A DNA stretch of 58,134 nt, taken from Nonomuraea turkmeniaca. GTDB taxonomy: Bacteria > Actinomycetota > Actinomycetes > Streptosporangiales > Streptosporangiaceae. The position numbers and the translations under genes were made by a program. The notes below the pieces were generated by a model. That model was not told the DNA's origin and did not search any database. It saw nothing but the letters and a program-made list of their open reading frames with translations. The stretch's first letter is position 1. Each line of letters starts with the position of its first letter. Shown here piece after piece: positions 1 to 7,989 of the stretch. The stretch covers positions 1-58,134 of the forward strand of contig NZ_VCKY01000037.1 in the NCBI RefSeq assembly GCF_005889735.1. The letters run 5' to 3'.

Positions 1-2
1 AC

Positions 3-248
3 CCCCTCCGGTGTCTCTCCGAGAAAGACGTGGTCGAGAGCGTGGCCGTCGTGGGCGGCGGGGGCGCGCCCGGCTGCGAGTTGCCGAGTGTGGCGCTCGC
101 CCTGCCCGCCCGGCTGGCGCTCCCGCTGCGCCTGGGCGACCCCGCCGTGGTCGGCCGGGTGTCAGGCGGCCGGCTCCTCCTCGACCTGCGCTCCGTACCG
201 CCCGAACTGGACGACGACCTGGCAGAGTCGGTGCGGGCATGTACGTGA
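3..248 (+). CDS. selA: L-seryl-tRNA(Sec) selenium transferase, C-terminal end (partial)
   Basis: The frame is open from the window edge and encodes the last 81 or so residues of a SelA-like PLP enzyme, which converts Ser-tRNA(Sec) to Sec-tRNA(Sec) using selenophosphate. The piece has the typical tail: a GGGGAPGCELPSVAL stretch, then a small domain ending in LRLGDPAVVGRV and LLLDLRSVPP. The stop overlaps the start of selB by 10 bases, so the two genes are translationally coupled. Only the C-terminal part is visible; the PLP lysine lies outside the window. The assignment rests on this tail motif and on the selB neighbour. Confidence 0.85.
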   Translation, partial: PLRCLSEKDVVESVAVVGGGGAPGCELPSVALALPARLALPLRLGDPAVVGRVSGGRLLLDLRSVPPELDDDLAESVRACT

Positions 249-2056
249 TCGCCACCGCCGGGCACGTCGACCACGGCAAGTCCACGCTGGTCCGCGCGCT
301 CACCGGCATCGAACCCGACCGATGGGCCGAGGAACGCCGCAGGGGCATGACCATCGACCTCGGCTTCGCCTGGACCACGCTGCCGTCGGGCCGCCGCCTG
401 GCGTTCGTGGACGTGCCGGGGCATGAGCGGTTCGTCACCAACATGCTGGCCGGGCTGGGACCGGTGCCTGCCGTGATGTTCGTCCTGGCCGCCGACCAGG
501 GCTGGCAGGCCCAGTCCCAGGAGCACTGGGAGGCGATCGAGGCGCTCGGCGTGGACCGCGGCCTGCTGGTGGTCACCCGGTGCGACCTCATGGATCCCGC
601 GCTGGCGGTGGAGGAGGCCCGCGAGCGGATCACCTCCTGGCCCCTGGCCACGGTGAGCGGCAGCACGGGGGAGGGGCTCGACGACCTCCGCCGCGGGCTC
701 GACCTGCTGATCTCCTCGCTCCCGGCGCCTGACCCCGGCGCCCCGGTGCGGTTGTGGATCGACCGGGGCTTCACGATCACGGGTGCGGGCACGGTGGTCA
801 CCGGCACACTCGCCGCCGGCACCCTGCGGGTCGGCGACACCCTGGTCCTGGACGGCGAACGGGTGCGGGTGAAGGCGCTGCAGGTCACCGGCGAACCGGT
901 GGACGAGGTCGCGGCCACCGCCCGCGTGGCGGTCAACTTGCGCGGTGTCGAGCGCGACCGGGCGGTCCGCGGGACGACGCTGCTCACGCCGGACGCCTGG
1001 CTGGAGACCGACGTGGTGGACGTGCGGCTGGACGTGCGGCAGGACGGAGGCCTCGCGCCGCGCGAGGCCGTGCTGCACATCGGCTCGGCCTCGGTGCCGG
1101 CACGCGTACGCCCCATCGGCCCGGCTCGGACGGGCGCCGGCGCGGCGCGGTTGACGCTGGCCCGCGCGCTGCCCCTGCGCGTCGGGGACCGGGCGCTGCT
1201 GCGGTGCTCCGGACGGCCGATCATGAGCGTGCTGGTGCTCGACGTACGGCCACCGGCCCTGCGCCGGCGCGGCGCGGCCGGGCGACGTGCGGCACAACTG
1301 GCGCCGTTCGCCGTCCCGGACACCGCGGGAGAGGCCGGCGGCCCGGTGCCGCACGGCTTGGGGGACGCGATCGCCCCCACCCGCGGCGTGCCCGATGCCG
1401 CCACCGTGCTCGGCTGGCGTGGGGTGGCGCGGTGGTCGGAGCTGGCCGCGATGGGGTGCGATGCGGGCGGGCTCGACGTGCCCGGCGCCGGTGACTGGGT
1501 GGTCGATCCCGGGTGGTGGGAGAGGCTGGCGGAGCGGCTCAGGGCGCTCGTGGCCGAGCAGCCGGGCATCCCGGTGGACGCCGCCAGGACCGCCCTCGGC
1601 CTGCCGGCGCGGGACCTGGTGGAGGCGCTGGTCAAGAGCTGCCCGCCGCTGCACGTGTCCGACGGCAGGATCGACGGTGACGGCGTGCCGGCAGAGGTGG
1701 TCGCCGCCGTCGAGCGGCTGCGTGCCGAACTGGCCGGGACCCCGTATCTCGCGCCGGAGGCGGCGCGGTTGCCCGCGCTCGGCCTCAACAGGCGCGCGGT
1801 CGCGCTGGCCGCCCGGGCCGGGCTGGTGCTGCGGCTCGCCGACGACGTGGTGTTGCTGCCGGGCGCCGACAGCGAGGCGGCGCGCATCCTGGCGAAGCTG
1901 CCGCGGCCGTTCACGGCGGGGGACGCGCGGGCCGCGCTCGCGACCAACCGGCGGGTCGTGATCCCGCTGCTGGAGCACCTCGACCGGCTCCACCTCACCC
2001 GCAGGATCGACGACCGGCTGCGGGTCGTCGTGGATGGGGAGCAGCATGATGACTGA
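239..2056 (+). CDS. selB: Selenocysteine-specific elongation factor SelB
   Basis: SelB is a GTPase that delivers Sec-tRNA(Sec) to UGA codons marked by a SECIS hairpin. The 605-residue protein is close to the usual SelB length. It starts MYVIATAGHVDHGKSTL (P-loop GHVDHGKS), has the switch I region RRRGMTIDLGF, DVPGHERFV (G3) and VTRCDL (G4, usually NKxD). EF-Tu-like domains 2 and 3 follow, then a C-terminal winged-helix part that binds mRNA. The ATG at 239, inside the end of selA, was chosen because the family's conserved N-terminus begins exactly there; a longer open frame upstream lies inside selA. The 3' end overlaps the ATG of the next, truncated gene. Confidence 0.96.
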   Translation: MYVIATAGHVDHGKSTLVRALTGIEPDRWAEERRRGMTIDLGFAWTTLPSGRRLAFVDVPGHERFVTNMLAGLGPVPAVMFVLAADQGWQAQSQEHWEAIEALGVDRGLLVVTRCDLMDPALAVEEARERITSWPLATVSGSTGEGLDDLRRGLDLLISSLPAPDPGAPVRLWIDRGFTITGAGTVVTGTLAAGTLRVGDTLVLDGERVRVKALQVTGEPVDEVAATARVAVNLRGVERDRAVRGTTLLTPDAWLETDVVDVRLDVRQDGGLAPREAVLHIGSASVPARVRPIGPARTGAGAARLTLARALPLRVGDRALLRCSGRPIMSVLVLDVRPPALRRRGAAGRRAAQLAPFAVPDTAGEAGGPVPHGLGDAIAPTRGVPDAATVLGWRGVARWSELAAMGCDAGGLDVPGAGDWVVDPGWWERLAERLRALVAEQPGIPVDAARTALGLPARDLVEALVKSCPPLHVSDGRIDGDGVPAEVVAAVERLRAELAGTPYLAPEAARLPALGLNRRAVALAARAGLVLRLADDVVLLPGADSEAARILAKLPRPFTAGDARAALATNRRVVIPLLEHLDRLHLTRRIDDRLRVVVDGEQHDD

Positions 2057-2220
2057 ACGGGTGCGGGTCGGGGTCGTGTTGCCGAGGCCGCCGGACGATC
2101 CGGGGGAGTGGCTGTCCGACGCGGTGGCGTTCGAGGCGGCCGGGGCCGACGCGCTCTGGGTGGAGCACGGTGCGGCGCCGTCGCTCGATCCGCTCACGCT
2201 GACGGCCGCGCTCGCCGCGG
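2046..2220 (+). pseudogene. Luciferase-like monooxygenase, 5' fragment
   Basis: Two consecutive ATGs (2046, 2049), overlapping the selB stop, open a frame that reads TERVRVGVVLPRPPDDPGEW and then AFEAAGADALWVEHG. This is the first strand and helix of a bacterial-luciferase/F420-dependent TIM barrel. Family members are about 280-350 residues. Here the homology ends after some 58 codons at about 2220, where the sequence changes to an RHS repeat in another frame. The residual frame runs on as low-complexity Pro/Thr/Ser to 2534 and is not a natural C-terminus. The coupling to selB suggests it was once the next gene of the sel operon. Confidence 0.7.
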
Positions 2221-3862
2221 CACCGACTACACCTACAACCCACGCGGCACCCTCGCCACCAGCACCAAAGCAGGGGCCACCACCAACCACACCTTCGACG
2301 CCTTCGATCGGCTCATCGCAGACGGCGAGAGCCTCTATAGCTACGACGCCCTCGGTCGCGTCACCTCCCGCATTCGTGGGACCGCGAAACAGACCTTCCC
2401 CTACAGCGGGCTCGGCAACGACCTGGCCGCCATCACCGACGGTAGTGGAGCCGTCCAGGCTCGCTATGCCCGCGATTCCGGCGGCAACTTGCTGGGTCTC
2501 AAGGAGGGCGCCGGTGCAGCGATGGCGGCGCTGAGCGACCTGCACGGCGACCTGGTGGCCACCTACACCACCACCCTGCAAACCTCGGCCGCCTACGACC
2601 CGTTCGGCACCGTCATCGCCCAGACCGGCACTAAAACCCAGCTCGGCTACCAGGGCGAGTACAGTGACCCGGACACCGGCAAGGTCAACATGCACGCCCG
2701 CTGGTACCAGCCCAGGACCGGCACCTTCACTAGCCGCGATACCGTCACGCTCAACCCAAGCCCGTCCGTCCAGGCCAACCGCTATACCTACGCCAACGCC
2801 ACACCCCTCACCGGCACCGACCCCACCGGTCACATGACCTATTACACCCCGGACAGCAGCGGCAACTACGTCCCGTCAAGTGGTGGATACTGTCAGGTGA
2901 ACATTAACGCGGGAACCTCCGAGTGCACACCCACCATCGCCGAGACCGATACCGTCTGGTACTACGAGAACTACGTCCTGCCGAGTCTTCCCTCCTTCAG
3001 CGATGAGGAAGCGAAACGAATCGGCGTGATGACGAACGGAATGACCGCCCCGGATGGCTACTGGGATCTGACCGGGGAAGAACGCGCGGACGTCACAGAC
3101 TTCGTCTCGTGGATAAATTTCCTCAATCCGTCGATCACCGAAGAGGAGCTTTTGGGTATCCCGCCTTCTGGCGACCCAAACATTGACTTTTCAGGGTCTA
3201 ATACTGGCGGTTCGGCAGGTCCGGGGACCAAGTCATACTATGATCAGTACAAGGGTATTTTGCCGTATCGCGATGCTATAACAAAAGCTTCGCAGAAGTA
3301 CGATATCAACAGAAGAGTCCTAACGGCCGTCATTATCTGGGAGAGCATGAATGCCAAGGAAGGGACGGGATATGTCGGTGCTGGACTAGCTACGATTAAG
3401 GATGACTTGTGGGACGGCAATGGGGGATGGGGAGCGTCGGTCGGCATTACACAGCTCGAGCTCTACAAAGCACACATGATGATCTACAAGAATTACGGGA
3501 AAAAATATGCTAAAATGACAATTGGCCAAGTCACAACATGGATGATGGATCCGGCCAAAGCGATAGACCTGGCAGCCGCATGGATGGCACACCTGAAGGT
3601 TAACATCAAAGTCATTGAGTTCGGAGACTATCGCGAACTAAATGACATGGAGGCAGCAATCGCTTATTGCGGATGCTCTGGAGTGGTGAACTGGAGCAGC
3701 AAGACGGGCGCCTTCTGGGTACCAAAAGCCAAGGAATTTGCGGAGTGGATGAATACCGGCGATACCAAGGGGATTCAACGGTCGGCGATTGATCGCAAGA
3801 GAGACCTCGAGGAGATGCTCAAGGCAGGCAACGCGGTTAGCGAATTCTGGGGCATGGCATAA
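2219..3862 (+). CDS. Orphan RHS core with lysozyme-like C-terminal toxin domain
   Basis: The frame opens abruptly at the junction with the monooxygenase fragment, with no start codon or ribosome site of its own. It encodes YD-repeat blocks (TDYTYNPRGTL, YSYDALGRVTS), then the RHS core (AAYDPFGTV, GYQGEYSDPDTGKVNMHARW, RYTYANATPLTGTDPTGH). RHS cores end in a DPxG motif and are followed by a variable toxic tip. From about 2830 the composition becomes AT-richer and the tip begins. Its last 200 or so residues contain RRVLTAVIIWESMN and, some 40 residues later, GWGASVGITQLE. These resemble the catalytic Glu and the S-x-G-x-x-Q region of lysozyme-like transglycosylases. This suggests a peptidoglycan-degrading toxin. 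Without its 5' part (delivery and shell region) it is probably silent or a displaced tip used for recombination. Domain assignment is by motif reading only. Confidence 0.72.
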   Translation, partial: GTDYTYNPRGTLATSTKAGATTNHTFDAFDRLIADGESLYSYDALGRVTSRIRGTAKQTFPYSGLGNDLAAITDGSGAVQARYARDSGGNLLGLKEGAGAAMAALSDLHGDLVATYTTTLQTSAAYDPFGTVIAQTGTKTQLGYQGEYSDPDTGKVNMHARWYQPRTGTFTSRDTVTLNPSPSVQANRYTYANATPLTGTDPTGHMTYYTPDSSGNYVPSSGGYCQVNINAGTSECTPTIAETDTVWYYENYVLPSLPSFSDEEAKRIGVMTNGMTAPDGYWDLTGEERADVTDFVSWINFLNPSITEEELLGIPPSGDPNIDFSGSNTGGSAGPGTKSYYDQYKGILPYRDAITKASQKYDINRRVLTAVIIWESMNAKEGTGYVGAGLATIKDDLWDGNGGWGASVGITQLELYKAHMMIYKNYGKKYAKMTIGQVTTWMMDPAKAIDLAAAWMAHLKVNIKVIEFGDYRELNDMEAAIAYCGCSGVVNWSSKTGAFWVPKAKEFAEWMNTGDTKGIQRSAIDRKRDLEEMLKAGNAVSEFWGMA

Positions 3863-3920
3863 GCGGAAGGCGGTATGAGAGTAGTGCAGCGGTGGACGTC
3901 AATATGAAGAGGCGCGGGTC

Positions 3921-4382
3921 ATGAATCGAGCATCAAGGCGCGCAATTGCACTTATCGGATTGATTGTCCTTGCCTCTGCGTGCGGTCTATTCCCTCGGCC
4001 TGTTTATCACGTAAACCCCGCCGCCCTCAAAGAAGTGCGCAGCATCGGGACATTGAAGGAAGAGGGCAGCGATGAAGTCGACTATGCGGGCGCGATCGAA
4101 ACTTACAATGTGCTCGTCATAGATGTTGGAGGCAGGAATGGCGAGGAGGCGCTTGATAAAGCTGTCGACATACTTCGCCAGAAAGAATGGAAGGTTGTCG
4201 GCCAGGGCTCGTTAATGACCTCAATGGAATCCGATAAATGGGATGGGCATCTGACTGCCACACCCTTCCATCCTTACCAACTGCAGCACTATCCTAATAT
4301 TCTTGAGGCGCTCAAAGATAAATCGACTAGAACGGAAGCTCTCGTCATCATCACGATGAACGCGCGTCGGTCAGGATTATAA
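3921..4382 (+). CDS. Small lipoprotein, candidate immunity protein
   Basis: A 153-residue protein with a signal peptide (basic N-terminus, then IALIGLIVLASAC) and a lipobox Leu-Ala-Ser-Ala-Cys, so it is probably anchored on the outer face of the cytoplasmic membrane. The mature part is unfamiliar, with motifs YNVLVIDVGGRNGEEALDKA and ILRQKEWKVVGQGS. It lies 58 bases after the RHS tip on the same strand and shares its AT-rich composition. Immunity genes usually follow their toxin directly, and a toxin acting on peptidoglycan needs an extracytoplasmic antidote, so this gene is the natural candidate. No family was recognised. Its last codons touch an IS110 remnant on the opposite strand, so the native C-terminus may be altered. 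Confidence 0.6.
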   Translation: MNRASRRAIALIGLIVLASACGLFPRPVYHVNPAALKEVRSIGTLKEEGSDEVDYAGAIETYNVLVIDVGGRNGEEALDKAVDILRQKEWKVVGQGSLMTSMESDKWDGHLTATPFHPYQLQHYPNILEALKDKSTRTEALVIITMNARRSGL

Positions 4383-4690
4383 TGACGTGATGCGTTGGTA
4401 TCGTCGGCGTCTGGGTCGCTGAGCAGTTCCCAGATGATAATCAGCAGGGTGCGCGAGACCGCGACGATGGCGCGGCGTTTGCCGATCCGGCGGGATAACC
4501 GCCGATACCGCCTTGGGGGCCCCGATGACGGCTTCTCCGAGGACAGCGGCCAGGTAGCTGTTGCCTTTGCCGGTGGTGGCTCGCCTGCTCTTGCCCGCCG
4601 ATTCCCTGGTCATGGGCGCGATCCGAGCCCAGGAGGCCAGATGGGCCGCGGTGGGGAAGCGGCCCATATCCGTGATAAGGCGAAGGAGTA
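4380..4690 (-). pseudogene. IS110-family transposase, C-terminal remnant
   Basis: The reverse strand encodes ITDMGRFPTAAHLASWARIA, ESAGKSRRATTGKGNSYLAA and, after a frameshift near 4510, RRAIVAVSRTLLIIIWELLS. These are the helix-hairpin-helix/Transposase_20 C-terminal blocks of IS110-type transposases. The N-terminal DEDD catalytic domain is absent. It is a decayed fragment sitting directly against the lipoprotein gene, marking an edge of the AT-rich RHS island. Confidence 0.78.
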
Positions 4691-4738
4691 TGCGGACAGG
4701 TTTATGACCTACCTGCCTATCGTGAAAAACCTTCTCCC

Positions 4739-5080
4739 TTGATATTTGGGGGAAATTGGGTCCAGCGGGGTATATGCCACAAAAAAGGCCGGCGTGATGG
4801 TGTGGCGCGAACAGTGGCGGGCAGCCGCTTGAGTGGTGTCGCATTGTTTGCAATGCTCTTAAGATTTATGCCGACGAATCATGGTAGGGATCCGGCGTGG
4901 CCGGATTATAGTGACAGCGACTCGGTGGCTCTGGAGACAATGTCGTCAGGATTTGCGACAATTGTGGGCTTGACGGCCCCAGTTGTATTTGGGGAAAAGA
5001 TCGCCTGGGCTCTTTCTGGTGTATTTGTCATCATTGAGGGGTATAGATTCGCCACTCTTCTCCCCCACTACGAGGGATGA
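4739..5080 (+). CDS. Hypothetical small membrane protein or remnant
   Basis: A 113-codon open frame in the AT-rich island. A more likely start is the ATG at 4940, preceded closely by GGAG, giving a 46-residue peptide. That part reads FATIVGLTAPVVFGEK followed by a second hydrophobic segment ALSGVFVIIEGYRFATLL, so two membrane helices are plausible. The pattern loosely recalls the C-terminal half of two-transmembrane DUF4231/SLATT-type proteins, but this is only an impression. The frame may equally be a decayed gene or non-coding. Confidence 0.25.
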   Translation: MIFGGNWVQRGICHKKGRRDGVARTVAGSRLSGVALFAMLLRFMPTNHGRDPAWPDYSDSDSVALETMSSGFATIVGLTAPVVFGEKIAWALSGVFVIIEGYRFATLLPHYEG

Positions 5081-5298
5081 TGCCTTGCTTTATTGTGCGT
5101 ATTCGTCCCTGTGCTTTTTGGATTCTTGTGATCGCGCGTCCTGTCGATCGTACTCGGGGGCGTGAGAGTGCGACCGTCGTGCTGGGGTATTGCCCGTCGC
5201 CTTGTCGGCACGCACTCCGTCTTCGACCACCACGTGCACGGTTTCGCCTGAGCAAAGGTCGGCCAGTACCGTTCGTCCAGGTCTGACCGGGACGCGGG
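5081..5298. other. Gene-poor stretch, no identified gene
   Basis: This 218-base interval separates the AT-rich island from the solute-binding protein gene. The reverse strand has an open frame with GRTVLADLCSGETVHVVVED that vaguely resembles tail regions of some integrase-core transposases, but nothing is firm. No promoter or terminator was recognised. Confidence 0.3.
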
Positions 5299-6255
5299 TC
5301 AGGGGGCGAGGACGGTCTTCACGTCCACGCGGCTCTTGAGGTACCCGTGCTGCTGCATGAGGTCGGCCACCCGCTGCAGCCGCTGCGGGTCCACGGCGGT
5401 GGGGTAGGTGCCCAGGGACGTCTGCGCGGCGGTCTCCCGGTCGATCTTCACGTACGTCGGCAGCACCGCCTCCACCTCCTTGCGGTCGCGCGCGGCGAGC
5501 TGCTGGGCCTTGGTGAAGGCACGCTGAAAGGCGGTCAGTGTCTGCGGGTTCTCCGTCGCCCAGTCGCCGGTCGCCATCCAGCCGCCCACCGGCATGTCCG
5601 TGATCCGGCCTGCCATGGTGTCCGCGACCCTGTGCAGCTTGGCCCGCGGCTCGCCGAAGGTGAGGAACGGCTCGGCCGTCCATGCCGCGTCCACGTGCCG
5701 CGCCGCGAGGTTGGCCGGCATCTCGGGGAAGGGCGCCTCGACGAACTTGACGTCGCGCGCCTCCATGCCGGCATCCCGCAACATGGCGGTGACGGTGAGC
5801 GTGGCGAGCCCCATGAGGTTGTTGACCGCGATCTTCTTACCCTTGAGGTCCGCCACCGATTCGATCTTCGAGCCATCCCTGGCGACGAGGCCGAAGGTGT
5901 CCGGCCCGGCCTGGGACATGGCCCCGACGACCTTGATGGGCATGCCTCTTGAGCCGGCCAGGAACGTGGTGACGTAGTCGGTCTGTGCGAGGTCCAGGCT
6001 GCCGCTCATCACCTGCGGCATCGCCGCCCCGCTGCCAGTCACCGTCATCGCCTCGACGGTCAGCCCTTCCTGCTGGAAAAACCCCTTGTTCACCGCGATG
6101 AACAGCGGCGCGGCGTCGGTGGTCGGCACGATGCCAACCTTGATGGTGTCCTTCTCGAGCACCGGCTTCGGTGGCGTCTCTTCCGCGGCACCGGAGCACG
6201 CCGCTGTCACGAGGGCCAGGATCAGGACGGCCAAGCCGCAGGTGACGCGTCGCAT
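5299..6255 (-). CDS. NMT1/SsuA-type ABC transporter substrate-binding lipoprotein
   Basis: A 318-residue exported lipoprotein: signal peptide with lipobox VTAAC near residue 20, then a linker and a periplasmic-binding fold of the NMT1/THI5/SsuA type. Recognisable pieces are KVGIVPTTDAAPLFIAVNKG, FFQQEGL, DLKGKKIAVNNLMGLATLTV and ARHVDAAWTAEPFL. The family binds nitrate, taurine, alkanesulfonates or thiamine precursors; the ligand cannot be read from the sequence. No permease or ATPase is adjacent, so it is an orphan binding protein or works with a transporter elsewhere. It is transcribed convergently with the AT-rich island and in the same direction as the HxlR gene 80 bases upstream. Confidence 0.88.
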   Translation of the reverse strand: MRRVTCGLAVLILALVTAACSGAAEETPPKPVLEKDTIKVGIVPTTDAAPLFIAVNKGFFQQEGLTVEAMTVTGSGAAMPQVMSGSLDLAQTDYVTTFLAGSRGMPIKVVGAMSQAGPDTFGLVARDGSKIESVADLKGKKIAVNNLMGLATLTVTAMLRDAGMEARDVKFVEAPFPEMPANLAARHVDAAWTAEPFLTFGEPRAKLHRVADTMAGRITDMPVGGWMATGDWATENPQTLTAFQRAFTKAQQLAARDRKEVEAVLPTYVKIDRETAAQTSLGTYPTAVDPQRLQRVADLMQQHGYLKSRVDVKTVLAP

Positions 6256-6334
6256 GGTGGGGAGCTCCTCCGCGAGTCGGCCGTACCAGCAGGGGAGCGT
6301 ACCGGATGAAGATCACTTCCGGCCGCGAAACGCG

Positions 6335-6679
6335 TCACTCCGGCGGGAGATGCTCCTGCGCCCACTTCGAGAGCTCGTCCAGCGCGGGCATGAGCGCCTG
6401 ACCGGCGGAGGTCAGCTCGTAGGAGACCGTGACGGGCGGGCCCTCTTCGACGGTGCGGGCGATGAGCCCGGCCTTGGTCAGCTCGGACAGCCGGTCGGAC
6501 AGCACCGAGTCGCTGACCCGGCCGATCGCCCGCGAGAGCTCGCGGAAGCCGGCCGGACCTGGGCGGAGACTGCCGAGCACGACGCCGCTCCAGCGTTTTC
6601 CGAGGACGGAGAAGGCGCGCGTCAGGGCGGCGTCACCGCGCTCACAGGTGTCCGCGTCGTGGGTGGAGATCGTCGCCAT
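6335..6679 (-). CDS. HxlR-family transcriptional regulator
   Basis: A 114-residue winged-helix protein with the HxlR signature: a conserved Cys near residue 12 (DTCERGDAAL), then FSVLGKRWSGVVLGSL, GPAGFRELSRAIGRVSDSVL, SDRLSELTKAGLIARTV and the wing VSYELTSAGQAL. Such regulators often sense reactive electrophiles or redox state through the N-terminal Cys. It is divergent from the FAD oxidoreductase, about 100 bases apart, and the shared interval contains two inverted repeats, so it most likely controls that gene and itself. Confidence 0.93.
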   Translation of the reverse strand: MATISTHDADTCERGDAALTRAFSVLGKRWSGVVLGSLRPGPAGFRELSRAIGRVSDSVLSDRLSELTKAGLIARTVEEGPPVTVSYELTSAGQALMPALDELSKWAQEHLPPE

Positions 6680-6707
6680 GGCACCCCCTATGCTAGCAGA
6701 TTCAAGG

Positions 6708-6755
6708 TCACTTTGATTTTCGAAGTGAGTATGAATAGCCTAGCGGCACTTCGAA
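6708..6755. promoter_or_regulatory. Divergent operator region with two inverted repeats
   Basis: Between the HxlR gene and the oxidoreductase lie TCACTT (6708-6713) and AAGTGA (6723-6728) with a 9-base spacer, and TTCGAAGTG (6719-6727) with its exact complement CACTTCGAA at 6747-6755. The arrangement suits a dimeric winged-helix repressor. A weak -35/-10 pair (TTGATT 6713-6718, TAGCCT 6736-6741) overlaps the repeats. Confidence 0.6.
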
Positions 6756-6775
6756 AGCTAGTGAGGAGAGATCTG

Positions 6776-7891
6776 ATGATCGAGAATGCTGGTGGCCGGC
6801 CGAGCGTGGTGGTCCTGGGCGGCGGGTACGGCGGTCACACGGTGGCCAAGCTGCTCGACGACGTCGCCGACGTGACGCTCGTCGACCCGTCCGACTCCTT
6901 CATGCACAACCTGGCCGCGCTGCGGGCCCTGGTGGAGCCGGAGTGGCTGGACCGGATCTTCCTGCCCTACCGGCGGCTGCTGGCGCGGGGGCGATTCCTG
7001 CGCGACCGCGCCGTCGCCGTGGACGGGCGGCAGGTCACGCTCGCCTCGGGCACGCGGCTGGAGCCGGACTACCTGGTGCTGGCGACCGGGTCCTCGTACC
7101 CGTTCCCGGCCAAGATCGAGGAGTCGGCCGCCGAGGTGGCCAAGGCCAAGGTCAGGGAGGCGCACGAGGCGCTGGCCGGGGCGGGGAAGGTGCTGCTGAT
7201 CGGCGCCGGGCCGGTCGGTCTGGAGCTCGCCGGGGAGATCAAGTCGGCCTTCCCCGACAAGCACGTCACCCTCGCCGACGTCGCCCCCGACATCCTGGCC
7301 GGACCGTTCGACCAGGCGTTGCGCGACGAGCTCCGTACGCAGCTCGACAAGCTCGGGGTCGAGCTCAAGCTGGGCAGCGCGCTGCGGGGGCTCCCCGACG
7401 CCCCGTCCGCCACGGCCGCGCCGGTCGCGGTCACCACGGAGGCGGGCGACGAGCTGACCGCCGACATCTGGTTCCGCTGCTTCGGGGTCACCCCGCACAC
7501 CGGCTACCTGCGCGGCTCGCTCGCCGAGTCCCGCGACGCCCAGGGGCACCTGCGCGTGGACGAGCACCTGCGCGTCAGGGGGCACGACCGGGTCTTCGCC
7601 ATCGGCGACATGGCCGACGCGGACCGGAACATGGCGGCCTTCGCCCGGCAGCAGGGCGAGCTGCTCGCGCAGAACCTCCGCACGGTCATCACCGGTGCGG
7701 GCGAGCTGACCGCGTACGAGCGGCGACCGGCCATGATCCTGGTGCCGCTCGGCCCGGAGGGCGGCGCCGGCCAGCTGCCCGGCCAGGACGGCATCGTGGG
7801 TCCCGAGGCCGCCGCCGAGATCAAGGGCCGCAACATGCTGGTCGACGGGAGCGCCGCCCATTTCGACGTCTCGGACGAGCCGGCCGCCTGA
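6776..7891 (+). CDS. NAD(P)/FAD-dependent oxidoreductase (NDH-2/FSP1-like)
   Basis: About 371 residues with two Rossmann folds: an FAD-binding start VVVLGGGYGGHTVAKLL, LVLATGSSYPFPAK, a second NAD(P)-binding motif KVLLIGAGPVGLELAGEIKS, and the FAD-ribityl motif VFAIGDMAD. The fold matches class II NADH dehydrogenases and AIFM2/FSP1-type quinone reductases, so electron transfer from NAD(P)H to a quinone or disulfide acceptor is likely. The ATG at 6776 was chosen because AGGAGAG lies 7 bases upstream; an in-frame ATG at 6731 falls inside the operator. Divergent from and probably controlled by the HxlR regulator. Confidence 0.9.
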   Translation: MIENAGGRPSVVVLGGGYGGHTVAKLLDDVADVTLVDPSDSFMHNLAALRALVEPEWLDRIFLPYRRLLARGRFLRDRAVAVDGRQVTLASGTRLEPDYLVLATGSSYPFPAKIEESAAEVAKAKVREAHEALAGAGKVLLIGAGPVGLELAGEIKSAFPDKHVTLADVAPDILAGPFDQALRDELRTQLDKLGVELKLGSALRGLPDAPSATAAPVAVTTEAGDELTADIWFRCFGVTPHTGYLRGSLAESRDAQGHLRVDEHLRVRGHDRVFAIGDMADADRNMAAFARQQGELLAQNLRTVITGAGELTAYERRPAMILVPLGPEGGAGQLPGQDGIVGPEAAAEIKGRNMLVDGSAAHFDVSDEPAA

Positions 7892-7989
7892 CGGGGTGAA
7901 CGAGTTGGCGGGTGGAGGTGGACGCCCCGCCCGCCGGCCCAGGGTGCCCTGACCCTGCCGCGCTGCGGCCCTCGGGAGACGATGCGGGA

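Noticed and set aside
2034..2534. 166-codon protein starting in the monooxygenase
   Set aside because: After codon 58 it is an out-of-frame reading of the RHS repeat (Pro/Thr/Ser-rich), not a real C-terminus.
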